Below the pieces are notes generated by a model. It made no database searches and was not told where the DNA came from. It saw only the letters and a list, made by a program, of their open reading frames with translations. Positions 1 through 7,131 of a stretch of 18,770 nucleotides of DNA are shown here, one piece after another (position 1 is the first letter of the stretch; each line of letters opens with the position of its first letter). The DNA comes from VGEM01 sp033764265 (GTDB taxonomy: Bacteria; Pseudomonadota; Alphaproteobacteria; Rhodospirillales; Rhodospirillaceae). The position numbers and the translations under genes were made by a program. The DNA lies in NCBI GenBank assembly GCA_033764265.1, contig JANRJB010000376.1:1-18770 (forward strand), written 5' to 3'.

Positions 1-1007
1 TCGATCAGGTTGCGCTGGCCTTCTTCGGAAAAATGCTCGCGGCGCAGGCCCGAGACCACGCCCGAGGTCGCCGACGGGCCGATGCCGAACGGAAAGCCCA
101 CCGCCACCACCTCGTCGCCGACGCGCAGGCCCTGGGTGGACCGCAGCGTCGCCGGGCGCAGGTCGTCGGGCAGCACCTTGGGGCGCAGCACGGCCAGATC
201 GTTTTCGGGTTGCACGTCGATCACGTCGACCTCGGACTCGGTGCCGTCGCCGAAGGTCACGCCGATGCGCTCGGCGCCGGCGATGACGTGCAGACAGGTG
301 AAGATCAGTCCGTCCTCGGAGAACACCACGCCGGTTCCCAGGCCGCGCAGCTCTTCCTTTTCGCCGTCCTTGCCGGCGTCGTCGGCGTTTTCGTCGCCCT
401 TGGCTTTGTCACCGGCGTCGGCCGACTGGCTCTCTTTGTCGTTCGCGGCCTTATCTTTGGTTTTGTCCTCGGTTGGCGCCGCATCCGGTTCGTCGGTGCG
501 TTCGGCGCGTTCCGCCCCCGGCAGCAGGGGCTTGGGAATCACCGGCTTGGGAATGTTGAACTTCGGGTCAAGGCTGTTCGGGTCGTCGGACGGTTCAGGT
601 TCGCCGCCGGGTTTGTCCGAATGCGCGCCGTCGGCGCCCTCGGGTCCAAGCCGTCGGACCAGCACGATCGACGGCGCGATCACGCTATAGGCGATCGAGG
701 CCCGCGACGGTTCCGGCGGCTGCTTTTTCAGGGTGTGCAAGACCGCGGCGTCGATGTCGCGCTGGGTAAGCTTCTGCGGCGCGGGCGCCAGCAGCTCGTA
801 CAGCCCGAACGCCGCCAGGGATGCGGTCACGCCCGCGGCCATCAGCGCCGGGCGTTCATGACGCTTCAGCCAGGCCTTGGTTTTTTCCCAAGCGGTCGGC
901 GGCGGCGGGGGCGGGGGTGTGGCGGTCGCCGCGGCCATGATCTCGGCCGGGTCCGCCGGGCGGCGCACCGGGCGGGTCGACCTGCTGTAAAGGGCGGTTC
1001 GCTTCAT
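1..1007 (-). CDS. membrane-anchored trypsin-like serine protease (S1C/HtrA type), C-terminus outside window
   Basis: This frame stays open from an ATG at 1007 to the window edge, giving the first 335 residues of a larger protein. A Pro-rich cytoplasmic segment (seven prolines at about 31-37) precedes one hydrophobic helix at about 53-73, so it looks like an inner-membrane protein with its bulk in the periplasm. Residues about 125-220 form a long, charged, low-complexity Pro/Asp/Lys/Glu linker. The protease fold then begins: GLGTGVVFSEDG, then TCLHVIAG with the catalytic His at about 240, then ENDLAVL with the catalytic Asp at about 270, and GDEVVAVGFPFG. The serine motif (GNSGGP in the family) would lie beyond base 1. 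Whether a PDZ domain follows cannot be seen. No strong ribosome site precedes 1007, so an ATG at 938 (residue 24) is an alternative start. A protein-quality-control role is typical of the family, but substrates are unknown. Confidence 0.8.
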   Translation of the reverse strand, partial: MKRTALYSRSTRPVRRPADPAEIMAAATATPPPPPPPTAWEKTKAWLKRHERPALMAAGVTASLAAFGLYELLAPAPQKLTQRDIDAAVLHTLKKQPPEPSRASIAYSVIAPSIVLVRRLGPEGADGAHSDKPGGEPEPSDDPNSLDPKFNIPKPVIPKPLLPGAERAERTDEPDAAPTEDKTKDKAANDKESQSADAGDKAKGDENADDAGKDGEKEELRGLGTGVVFSEDGLIFTCLHVIAGAERIGVTFGDGTESEVDVIDVQPENDLAVLRPKVLPDDLRPATLRSTQGLRVGDEVVAVGFPFGIGPSATSGVVSGLRREHFSEEGQRNLI

Positions 1008-1182
1008 GTCCGGCCCGCTGTCGCCAAGAAGTAAGGCGAGCCGGACCCTGCATCGAGGCAGGCCGCCTCGCCGGATCAATCTTCAACGCGGGGGCGGGGA
1101 AAAGCAACGCCTCAATGGGCGGCGGGCCGGCTGATCACGCGGGTAATGTCCCGACCGACAGCGTGGCCAGCCGCGCCGCCGC

Positions 1183-2001
1183 CTAAATCGGCCGACCGGC
1201 CAGAAACGCGCGCAGCACCCGCGCGGTGGCGGCCGGATTGTCCTGGTGCGCGAACGACCCGGCAGCGGGGATGGTGGCGACCGCCACGTCCTTCAGGCCG
1301 GCGCGGCCGACGGCTTCGAACTGCTTGTAGCCGCCGTTGGCGCCGTAGATCAGCAAGGTCGGCGCCGTGATTCGCGGCAGGTAATCGGCCACGCCGGCCA
1401 TGGCCACCCCGCGTTCGGACGCGCTCGCCCATTCGCCGGCCGCGACCCGGCTCGCGAACATCTCGTCGTTGGTGGCGGGATCGACCATGCCGAAATTCTT
1501 CACCGCGTCGTCCCACGGCCGCGGCCGCGGCTCGCCGTTCGGGCCGAAGTAGGGCGAGGTCAGCCGCGCGCGGTCGTTGGCGGCCAGCGCCTCGCGGGTG
1601 CCGACCTTGGGCAACGCGACGCTGAGCAGCACCAGGCGGGACTGCAGCTCCGGCCACAAGGCCGCCATCACCACCGCGACGCAGCCGCCCAGCGAGTTGC
1701 CGATGACCGCGCAGCGCCCCAAGCCCAGCGCGTCGCGCGCGGCCATGATCATGGCGGCGGATTCGCGCAGGGTCTGGATGTAGGGCGGCGGGCCGTACAT
1801 CGCCGAGCCGCCGTGGCCCGGCATGTCCATGGCGATGACACGGTAGTTCTCGGCCAAAGCCGGCGCGACATGGCGCCAATCGGCCACCCAGCCGCCCAGC
1901 TTGTGCAGCAGTAGAACGGGCTCGCCCGACCCGAGGGCGACGTAATGGATGCGCCCGGCGGCGCAGGCGATTTCGCCGTCCTCGGTCCAGGGCGCCGCCA
2001 T
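1183..2001 (-). CDS. alpha/beta hydrolase
   Basis: This is a 272-residue alpha/beta-hydrolase-fold enzyme, probably cytoplasmic because no signal peptide is seen. The usual order is present: strand and oxyanion region LLLHKLGGWVADW (about 30-42), MDMPGHGGS (about 58-66), nucleophile elbow GNSLGG with Ser103, and C-terminal His252 in AGSFAHQDNP. Two features are unusual. The common HG oxyanion dipeptide is replaced by HKLGG. At the usual acid position after strand 6 (LLIYGANGGYKQFEA, about 216-230) there is no Asp, so the acid may be displaced or absent. The gene starts 17 bases after the dioxygenase stop on the same strand, so the two are probably one transcript. No strong Shine-Dalgarno sequence is visible, which suggests coupling. 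Likely activity is ester, lactone or C-C hydrolysis, but the substrate cannot be inferred. Confidence 0.85.
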   Translation of the reverse strand: MAAPWTEDGEIACAAGRIHYVALGSGEPVLLLHKLGGWVADWRHVAPALAENYRVIAMDMPGHGGSAMYGPPPYIQTLRESAAMIMAARDALGLGRCAVIGNSLGGCVAVVMAALWPELQSRLVLLSVALPKVGTREALAANDRARLTSPYFGPNGEPRPRPWDDAVKNFGMVDPATNDEMFASRVAAGEWASASERGVAMAGVADYLPRITAPTLLIYGANGGYKQFEAVGRAGLKDVAVATIPAAGSFAHQDNPAATARVLRAFLAGRPI

Positions 2002-2018
2002 GGCGTGTCAGGTCCGGG

Positions 2019-2993
2019 TCAGGCGTCGATGAAGGTCGACACGTCGACCTTGGACGCGCCGCCGCGCTCGTTCTTGACGTACTCGGTGTTCAGGAACTTG
2101 TTGCGGTCGAGCACCTGTTCGCGGTCCAGGCCCTTCGACCAGGTGGTGGCGAAGCCCCACGGGAAGTCCTTGTCGGTGTCGCGCGTGCCGTCCTCGGACC
2201 ACATCACCGGGAACAGCGGGCCGGCCGGCTTCTCGCCCTGGATCATCTCGTCCCAGCACACGCCGGCCAGGTTGACGCAGTCCGGGCGCGGGTCCCAGGT
2301 GATGTCGTCGCCGAAAATGCGCACCGAGATCGCCATGCGCCAGTAGTCCAGCGGGTTGCCCGACGAATAATGCAGGCACCACGGGTGCACGATCAGCATG
2401 TCGCCCGGTTCCATGTCCCAGGTCAGGAAGCGCACGCGCGGATCGGCGCGCAGGGCCTCGCCGTCGGGGTGCGAGACGCGGTCGGGCGGCTGGATCATTT
2501 TCCGCGCGTTGGACGAGAACAGCCAGTATTTCACGTCGCTCTTGAACGAGCCGGCGATGCATTCCAGGCTGTTGGCCTTGACGATCGGCGTCAGTGGAAT
2601 CCACAACGACGGCACCATCTTGCCGGCCACCGGCCAGCCCATGCGGTCGTTGTGCCACACGGTCTTGCTTTCGGATTTCGGCGCCTTGGCGAAGATTTCG
2701 TCGAAAAAGAAGCGGATCTGCTTCGAGCCGAGGGTGCGGCCGCAGGCCTCGCCCAGGGGCGATTCCAGGATGAAGCGGCGGAATTCCGGAATGCGCCGCG
2801 TCATGTAGCGGTGGGGAAAGGTCGGCAGCAGGCCGAAGTCTTCCTTCTTGATGATGATGCGCTCGATGTACGGCCGCAGCAGGTCGATCCAGTCCTTGTC
2901 GAACACCTTGCGCAAACAGACCACGCCGTCGCGGGCGTACGTGTCGATGTCCTCTTGGGAAATCGGTCGCAAGGGGTGAGTATTGAACGCCAC
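2019..2993 (-). CDS. phytanoyl-CoA dioxygenase (PhyH) family Fe(II)/2-oxoglutarate oxygenase
   Basis: This 324-residue protein belongs to the PhyH-like non-haem iron oxygenases, which hydroxylate small molecules using O2 and 2-oxoglutarate. The metal triad is visible as H114-x-D116 in TVWHNDRMGW and a distal His, probably H208, in the sequence MLIVHPWCLHYSSGNP. R219 or R225 just after is the likely 2-oxoglutarate carboxylate ligand. The N-terminus (ISQEDIDTYARDGVVCLRKVF) is the typical opening of the fold. I chose the GTG at 2993 over an upstream ATG at 3038 because AGGAGG lies six bases before the GTG and the family homology starts there. The downstream hydrolase is 17 bases away in the same unit. 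The gene is divergent from the lyase-family gene at 3171, so they may share a control region. The substrate is unknown. PhyH proteins act on free acids, acyl-CoAs, amino acids and secondary metabolites. Confidence 0.85.
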   Translation of the reverse strand: MAFNTHPLRPISQEDIDTYARDGVVCLRKVFDKDWIDLLRPYIERIIIKKEDFGLLPTFPHRYMTRRIPEFRRFILESPLGEACGRTLGSKQIRFFFDEIFAKAPKSESKTVWHNDRMGWPVAGKMVPSLWIPLTPIVKANSLECIAGSFKSDVKYWLFSSNARKMIQPPDRVSHPDGEALRADPRVRFLTWDMEPGDMLIVHPWCLHYSSGNPLDYWRMAISVRIFGDDITWDPRPDCVNLAGVCWDEMIQGEKPAGPLFPVMWSEDGTRDTDKDFPWGFATTWSKGLDREQVLDRNKFLNTEYVKNERGGASKVDVSTFIDA

Positions 2994-3170
2994 GGTTATC
3001 CTCCTGGTCGGGGCCGCGCACGCGCGGGGCCTCCACATCAGCGCGAATTTGAACCATGGAACACCCGGGCCGACAAATGTGATTCACTTGGCAAGCCATG
3101 CGTAACTTGCATGTAATCGGATCGGCAGGGTTCGGATAATGTCCCCGCGCCCGCAATCAGGACCCGACCC
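2994..3170. promoter_or_regulatory. divergent promoter region with inverted repeat
   Basis: This 177-base region lies between the divergent PhyH and lyase-family genes. Its middle (about 3040-3140) is visibly less GC-rich than the flanks. It holds an inverted repeat, CATGC at 3097-3101 and GCATG at 3109-3113 with a 7-base spacer. A smaller palindrome, CTTGGCAAG, lies just before it at about 3087-3095. A sigma-70-like -10 candidate GATAAT lies at 3135-3140 on the plus strand, without a convincing -35 at standard spacing. The arrangement suits a shared operator, but no regulator gene is adjacent. This is an inference from position and symmetry only. Confidence 0.4.
3000..3005 (-). promoter_or_regulatory. 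ribosome binding site fixing the GTG start of the PhyH gene
   Basis: A perfect AGGAGG on the minus strand sits six bases before the GTG at 2993. The alternative ATG at 3038 has no comparable site and would add 15 residues (Arg- and Ala-rich) not expected for the family. Confidence 0.75.
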
Positions 3171-4079
3171 GTGACCCCGCCCGCGACCCATACCGCCGCC
3201 TTCCGCCGGCTCTTGACCGCCGGGCCGATCGTCACCGCGCCCGGGGTCTACGACACGCTGACCGCCCTGTTGGCCGAGCAGGCCGGGTTCCCGGCGGCGT
3301 TCGTGTCGGGCTCGGCCCTGGGCTACGCCATGCTGGGGCGGCCCGACGTGGGCCTGTTGTCGGCCGACGAGGTGGCCGGCGTCGTCGCGCGCATCCGCGA
3401 ACGGCTCTCGCTGCCGCTGCTGGTCGATGCCGACACCGGCTTCGGCAACGCGCTCAACGTGCAGCGCACCGTGCGCATGTTCGAGCGCGCCGGCGCCTCG
3501 GGCCTGCAGCTCGAGGACCAGGTCAACTTCAAACCGCCCGGCGCGGCGGCGTCGCGACCGGTGATCCCGCTGGCCGAGATGGTCGGCAAGATCAAGGCCG
3601 CGCTCGACGCCCGTACCGACGCCGACTTCATCGTCAGCGCGCGCACCGACGCGGCCACCACGCTCGGCCCCGACGAGGCGATCCGGCGCGGCATCGCCTT
3701 CGCCGCGGCCGGCGCCGACATGGTGTTCGTGGAATCGCTGGCCAATCGCGCCGACATCGAGCGGCTGGCGCGCGAACTGGCGGGCCGCGTGCCCTTGCTG
3801 TTCAACCTGCTTGACGGCGCCGCCGCGCCCATCCAGACCGTGGCGGAATTGCAGGCGCTCGGCTTCCGCATGGCGCTGTTTCCGGGCGCGGCGGTGCAGG
3901 GCGCGCTGGCCGGGGCGCGCGCGGCCTTGGAGAAGGTGCGCGCGGCCGGCAGCAACGCGCCCTTGCGCGCGCCGCTGACCGTCGCGCTGCCCGACGCCAA
4001 GGGCGTCAACGCGGCGATCGGCGCGCCGGCGTTTCTGGACACCGGCAAGGCCTACGATCCGCAGGCCCACGGCCGCTGA
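3171..4079 (+). CDS. isocitrate lyase/PEP mutase superfamily protein lacking the lyase cysteine
   Basis: This 302-residue (beta/alpha)8-barrel protein belongs to the PEP mutase/isocitrate lyase superfamily, whose members make or break C-C or P-C bonds next to carboxylates. The Mg-binding strand LLVDADTGFGN (D86, D88) and the LQLEDQ strand (E115, D116) are present, as is IVSARTDA near 154-161. The mobile catalytic loop that reads K(K/R)CGH in isocitrate and methylisocitrate lyases is here FKPPGAAASRP (about 120-130), with no Cys or His. Classical 2-methylisocitrate lyase activity is therefore doubtful. A decarboxylase, hydrolase or other lyase reaction is possible. Translation starts at GTG 3171, with CAGGA eight bases upstream. 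The acyl-CoA synthetase gene begins 19 bases downstream, so the two are probably co-transcribed. Pairing with a PrpE-type ligase suggests short-chain acid metabolism (inference). Confidence 0.85.
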   Translation: MTPPATHTAAFRRLLTAGPIVTAPGVYDTLTALLAEQAGFPAAFVSGSALGYAMLGRPDVGLLSADEVAGVVARIRERLSLPLLVDADTGFGNALNVQRTVRMFERAGASGLQLEDQVNFKPPGAAASRPVIPLAEMVGKIKAALDARTDADFIVSARTDAATTLGPDEAIRRGIAFAAAGADMVFVESLANRADIERLARELAGRVPLLFNLLDGAAAPIQTVAELQALGFRMALFPGAAVQGALAGARAALEKVRAAGSNAPLRAPLTVALPDAKGVNAAIGAPAFLDTGKAYDPQAHGR

Positions 4080-4098
4080 TCGCCTTCGGGGGACAACG

Positions 4099-5994
4099 AT
4101 GCCTGAGACAAGCCGCTACGATCAGGTCTACCGCAGCTGGCGCGAGGCGCCCGAGGCGTTCTGGGCCGAGGCCGCCAAGGCGATCCACTGGCACACGCCC
4201 TACACCCAGGTGCTCGACGTCTCGCGCCCGCCGTTCGCCCGCTGGTTCCTGGGCGGCGAGGTCAACACCTGCTACAACGCGCTCGACCTGCACGTCGATC
4301 AGGGCCATGGCGCGCGCGCGGCCTTGATCTACGACAGCCCGCTCGCCGGCGTGGTCAAGCGCTATACCTACGCCGAGCTGCGCGACGCGACCGCGCGCGT
4401 GGCGGGCATGCTGGCGGCCGAAGGCATCGGCAAGGGCGACCGCGTCATCATCTACATGCCGATGGTGCCCGAGGCGGTGATGGCCATGCTGGCCTGCGCG
4501 CGCATCGGCGCCATCCATTCGGTGGTGTTCGGCGGGTTCGCCGCGCGCGAACTGGCCGTGCGCATCGACGACGCCAAGCCGAAACTGATTCTCTCGGCCA
4601 GTTGCGGGCTCGAGCCGGGTCGCGTGGTCGCCTACAAGCCGCTGCTCGACAAGGCGCTCGAGCTCGCCGCGCACAAGGTCGGGCGCTGCATCATCCTGCA
4701 GCGCGACCAGGGCCGCTGCGACCTGACCGCGGGCCGCGACCGCGACTGGCACGACAGTTTCGCCACGGCCAAGCCGGCCGCGTGCGTGCCGGTGGCGTCC
4801 ACCGATCCGGCCTATATCCTCTACACCTCGGGCACCACCGGCATCCCCAAGGGCGTGGTGCGCGACACCGCCGGGCACATCGTCGCGCTCAAATGGTCGA
4901 TGGCGAACGTCTACGGCGCGCAGCCGGGCGAAACCTACTGGGCGGCGTCCGACATCGGCTGGGTGGTCGGACATTCCTACATCGTCTACGGGCCCCTGTT
5001 TCAGGGCTGCACCACCATCCTGTACGAAGGCAAGCCGGTCGGCACACCCGACGCCGGCGCGTTCTGGCGCGTGGTGCGCGACCACAAGGTCCGCACGCTG
5101 TTCACCGCGCCGACCGCGTTCCGGGCGATCAAGCGCGACGACCCCGACGCGCTGCACCTGAAAAAGTACGACGTGTCGTGCCTGCGGGCGCTGTTCCTGG
5201 CCGGCGAGCGGGCCGATCCCGACACCATCAAGTGGGCCGAGAGTCATTTGCGCATCCCGGTGATCGACCACTGGTGGCAGACCGAGACCGGCTGGGCGAT
5301 CGCCGCCAACCCCCTGGGCCTGGGATTATTGCCGGTGAAGCACGGCAGCCCGGGCAAGGCGATGCCAGGCTACGATGTGCGGGTGGTCGACCCCGCCGGG
5401 CAGGAGCTGCCGGCCGGCACGTCGGGCGCGATCGTGGTCAAGCTGCCGCTGCCGCCGTCGTGCCTGCCGACGCTGTGGCACAACGACGCCGGGTTCACCA
5501 AGTCGTACCTGGCCGACTATCCCGGCTGCTACAAGACCGGCGACGCTGGCCACGTCGACGCCGACGGCTACCTCTACGTGATGGGGCGCACCGACGACAT
5601 CATCAACGTCGCCGGCCACCGGCTGTCGACCGGCGAGATGGAAGAAGTGCTGTCGGGCCACCCCAACGTCGCCGAGTGCGCGGTGATCGGCGTGGCCGAC
5701 GCCATCAAGGGCGCTGTGCCGATGGGGCTCGTGGTGTTGAAGTCCGGCGTCGCCCGCCCGCCCGCCGAGATCACCGCCGAACTGATCGCCAAGGTGCGCG
5801 AGGACATCGGGCCGGTGGCCAGTTTCAAGAGCTGCCTGATCGTCGCGCGGTTGCCCAAGACGCGCTCGGGCAAGGTCTTGCGCGGCACCATGCGGCGCAT
5901 CGCCGATGGCGTCGCCTACGACATTCCGCCGACCATCGACGATCCCGTCGTGCTGGACGAAATCGCCTCGGCCATGGGCAAGGCGAAGGTCTGA
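4099..5994 (+). CDS. prpE: propionyl-CoA synthetase-type acyl-CoA ligase
   Basis: This 631-residue ANL-superfamily adenylating enzyme activates a short-chain carboxylate with ATP and CoA through an acyl-adenylate. The length and layout match propionate-CoA ligase. The short N-terminal acetyl-CoA-synthetase-like domain has LGGEVNTCYNALDLHV near 51-66. The phosphate loop YTSGTTGIPKG is at about 242-252. DHWWQTETGWAI (about 390-401) is typical of PrpE. YKTGDAGHVDADGYLYVMGR (about 478-497) leads into the hinge and C-terminal domain. The conserved catalytic lysine, often acetylated in this family, is K592 in TRSGKVLRGTMRR. A GGGGGA sequence lies just before the ATG. The gene is 19 bases after the lyase-family gene, with an inverted-repeat element downstream. 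The substrate could be propionate or a related small acid. The gene alone does not distinguish these, and no methylcitrate synthase or dehydratase gene lies in this window. Confidence 0.85.
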   Translation: MPETSRYDQVYRSWREAPEAFWAEAAKAIHWHTPYTQVLDVSRPPFARWFLGGEVNTCYNALDLHVDQGHGARAALIYDSPLAGVVKRYTYAELRDATARVAGMLAAEGIGKGDRVIIYMPMVPEAVMAMLACARIGAIHSVVFGGFAARELAVRIDDAKPKLILSASCGLEPGRVVAYKPLLDKALELAAHKVGRCIILQRDQGRCDLTAGRDRDWHDSFATAKPAACVPVASTDPAYILYTSGTTGIPKGVVRDTAGHIVALKWSMANVYGAQPGETYWAASDIGWVVGHSYIVYGPLFQGCTTILYEGKPVGTPDAGAFWRVVRDHKVRTLFTAPTAFRAIKRDDPDALHLKKYDVSCLRALFLAGERADPDTIKWAESHLRIPVIDHWWQTETGWAIAANPLGLGLLPVKHGSPGKAMPGYDVRVVDPAGQELPAGTSGAIVVKLPLPPSCLPTLWHNDAGFTKSYLADYPGCYKTGDAGHVDADGYLYVMGRTDDIINVAGHRLSTGEMEEVLSGHPNVAECAVIGVADAIKGAVPMGLVVLKSGVARPPAEITAELIAKVREDIGPVASFKSCLIVARLPKTRSGKVLRGTMRRIADGVAYDIPPTIDDPVVLDEIASAMGKAKV

Positions 5995-6022
5995 TCCAGT
6001 TCCGGCGCAAGGATTAGGAATT

Positions 6023-6127
6023 GCCCCCTCACCCAACTCCGAGATAGGCGCGCGCGTGCCGCGCACGCCAACTCTTCGTATCCCTCTCCCCCCGCCATGG
6101 CGGGGGGAGAGGGCAGGGTGAGGGGGC
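6023..6127. repeat. long palindromic repeat element between convergent genes
   Basis: The outer arms are 12 bases each and perfectly complementary: GCCCCCTCACCC at 6023-6034 and GGGTGAGGGGGC at 6116-6127. Inside them, 6082-6113 is an uninterrupted 32-base palindrome centred on CCATGG, with C-rich and G-rich pyrimidine/purine arms. The left part (about 6035-6081) is not symmetrical and holds a short GCGTG/CACGC repeat. The element fills almost the whole gap between the convergent prpE and cyclodeaminase-family genes. It resembles dispersed CCCTCACCC-type intergenic palindromes of high-GC proteobacteria, an attribution made from memory of the type. It could act as a bidirectional transcription stop, but has no T-tract like that of a classical intrinsic terminator. 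Confidence 0.8.
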
Positions 6128-6130
6128 TTT

Positions 6131-7114
6131 CTATGCTGACAAGTCCACGTTCACGCCGGCGCCGGCGGCCCGCGCGCGGGCGTAGACGAACTCGGCCGCG
6201 GCCAGGTCCTGGGCGGAAATGCCGAGCGACTTGTAGCAGGTGATCTCGGCCGCCGAGGTGCGGCCGGGCCTGGTGCCGAGCAGCACCTCGCCGATCTCGC
6301 CGGCGATGTGGCTTTCCCTCACCGCGCCGGCCCTGATGGCGGCCAGCAGTTCCCCGGCCTGGGCCAGCGCCGCCTCGCGGTAGTCCACATAGAACTTGGT
6401 CCGCGCCACCGTCGCGGTGTCGACCTCGGCGGTGGTGGGTATGGCCGAGCCGACCAGGTTGAGGTGCTGGCCGGGCGCCAGCCACGCGCCCTCGACGAAC
6501 GGCGTGGCGGCCGAAGTGACCGTGCAGACAACGTCGGCGCCGGTCAGCGCGTCCTTGACCGTCGGCGCGACGGCGGCGTTCACGCCCGCGGGCAGCTCAA
6601 GGTGATCGACGAAGGCTTTGGCCCGCGCCGCGTTGCGGCCCCACACCACCACGCGCGAGATCGGCCGCACCGCCAGCATGGCGGGGATGTGGTGGTGGGC
6701 CTCTTCGCCGCAGCCCAGCACCGCCAGCGTGCTCGACTCAGGCCGTGCCAGCGTGCGGGTGGCGAGCGCGCTGGCCGCCGCCGTGCGGATGGCGGTCAGC
6801 GTGCCGCCCTCCAGCAGTGCGAGCGGCAGCCCCTCGGCGGCGTCGAACAGCACCACCATGCCGACATGGGTGCCGTGCGCGCTGCCCGGCGGGCGTTCGT
6901 ACTTGCTGACGATCTTGAGGCCGAAGCGCGCCGGCTCGGCGATGTAGCCGGGCATCAGGCCCAGCTTGCCCTTGGTGTCGGGCACGGCCATGAACTGGCG
7001 CAACGGCAGCACCACCTTGCGCGCCGAGGTCTGGGCCATCGCCCGGGCCATGACGTCGACGCAGTCGGCCACCGGCAGCAGGCGGACGAGATCGGACTTT
7101 GTCAGGATCAACAT
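6131..7114 (-). CDS. ornithine cyclodeaminase/mu-crystallin family protein
   Basis: This 327-residue NAD(P)-dependent enzyme is of the ornithine cyclodeaminase/mu-crystallin type. Members perform cyclodeamination, ketimine reduction or amino-acid dehydrogenation. Seen in order are the substrate-binding segment FGLKIVSKYERPPG (K67), GGTLTAIRTAAASALATR (R110), the dinucleotide loop AVLGCGEEAHHHI (about 131-143), NLVGSAIPTTAEVD with the likely catalytic Asp232, and the closing motif CYKSLGISAQDLAAAEFVY. The nucleotide loop reads GxGEEA, whereas many members have GxGxQA. It is the last gene of a three-gene minus-strand operon, 17 bases after the cupin stop. The neighbouring hydrolase and cupin suggest a catabolic role for an amino- or imino-acid-like intermediate rather than ornithine-to-proline conversion. 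Closeness to true ornithine cyclodeaminase cannot be judged without alignment. Confidence 0.87.
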   Translation of the reverse strand: MLILTKSDLVRLLPVADCVDVMARAMAQTSARKVVLPLRQFMAVPDTKGKLGLMPGYIAEPARFGLKIVSKYERPPGSAHGTHVGMVVLFDAAEGLPLALLEGGTLTAIRTAAASALATRTLARPESSTLAVLGCGEEAHHHIPAMLAVRPISRVVVWGRNAARAKAFVDHLELPAGVNAAVAPTVKDALTGADVVCTVTSAATPFVEGAWLAPGQHLNLVGSAIPTTAEVDTATVARTKFYVDYREAALAQAGELLAAIRAGAVRESHIAGEIGEVLLGTRPGRTSAAEITCYKSLGISAQDLAAAEFVYARARAAGAGVNVDLSA

Positions 7115-7131
7115 GACGTGTGCGCCCGTGT

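Noticed and set aside
10..1034. Long plus-strand open frames opposite the protease
   Set aside because: They are Arg/Ser/Gly-rich, without domain features. The minus strand gives a coherent protease with His and Asp motifs. GC-rich codons leave antisense frames open.
3171..5994. A complete methylcitrate (prp) operon
   Set aside because: No methylcitrate synthase or dehydratase gene is present, and the lyase homologue lacks the catalytic cysteine.
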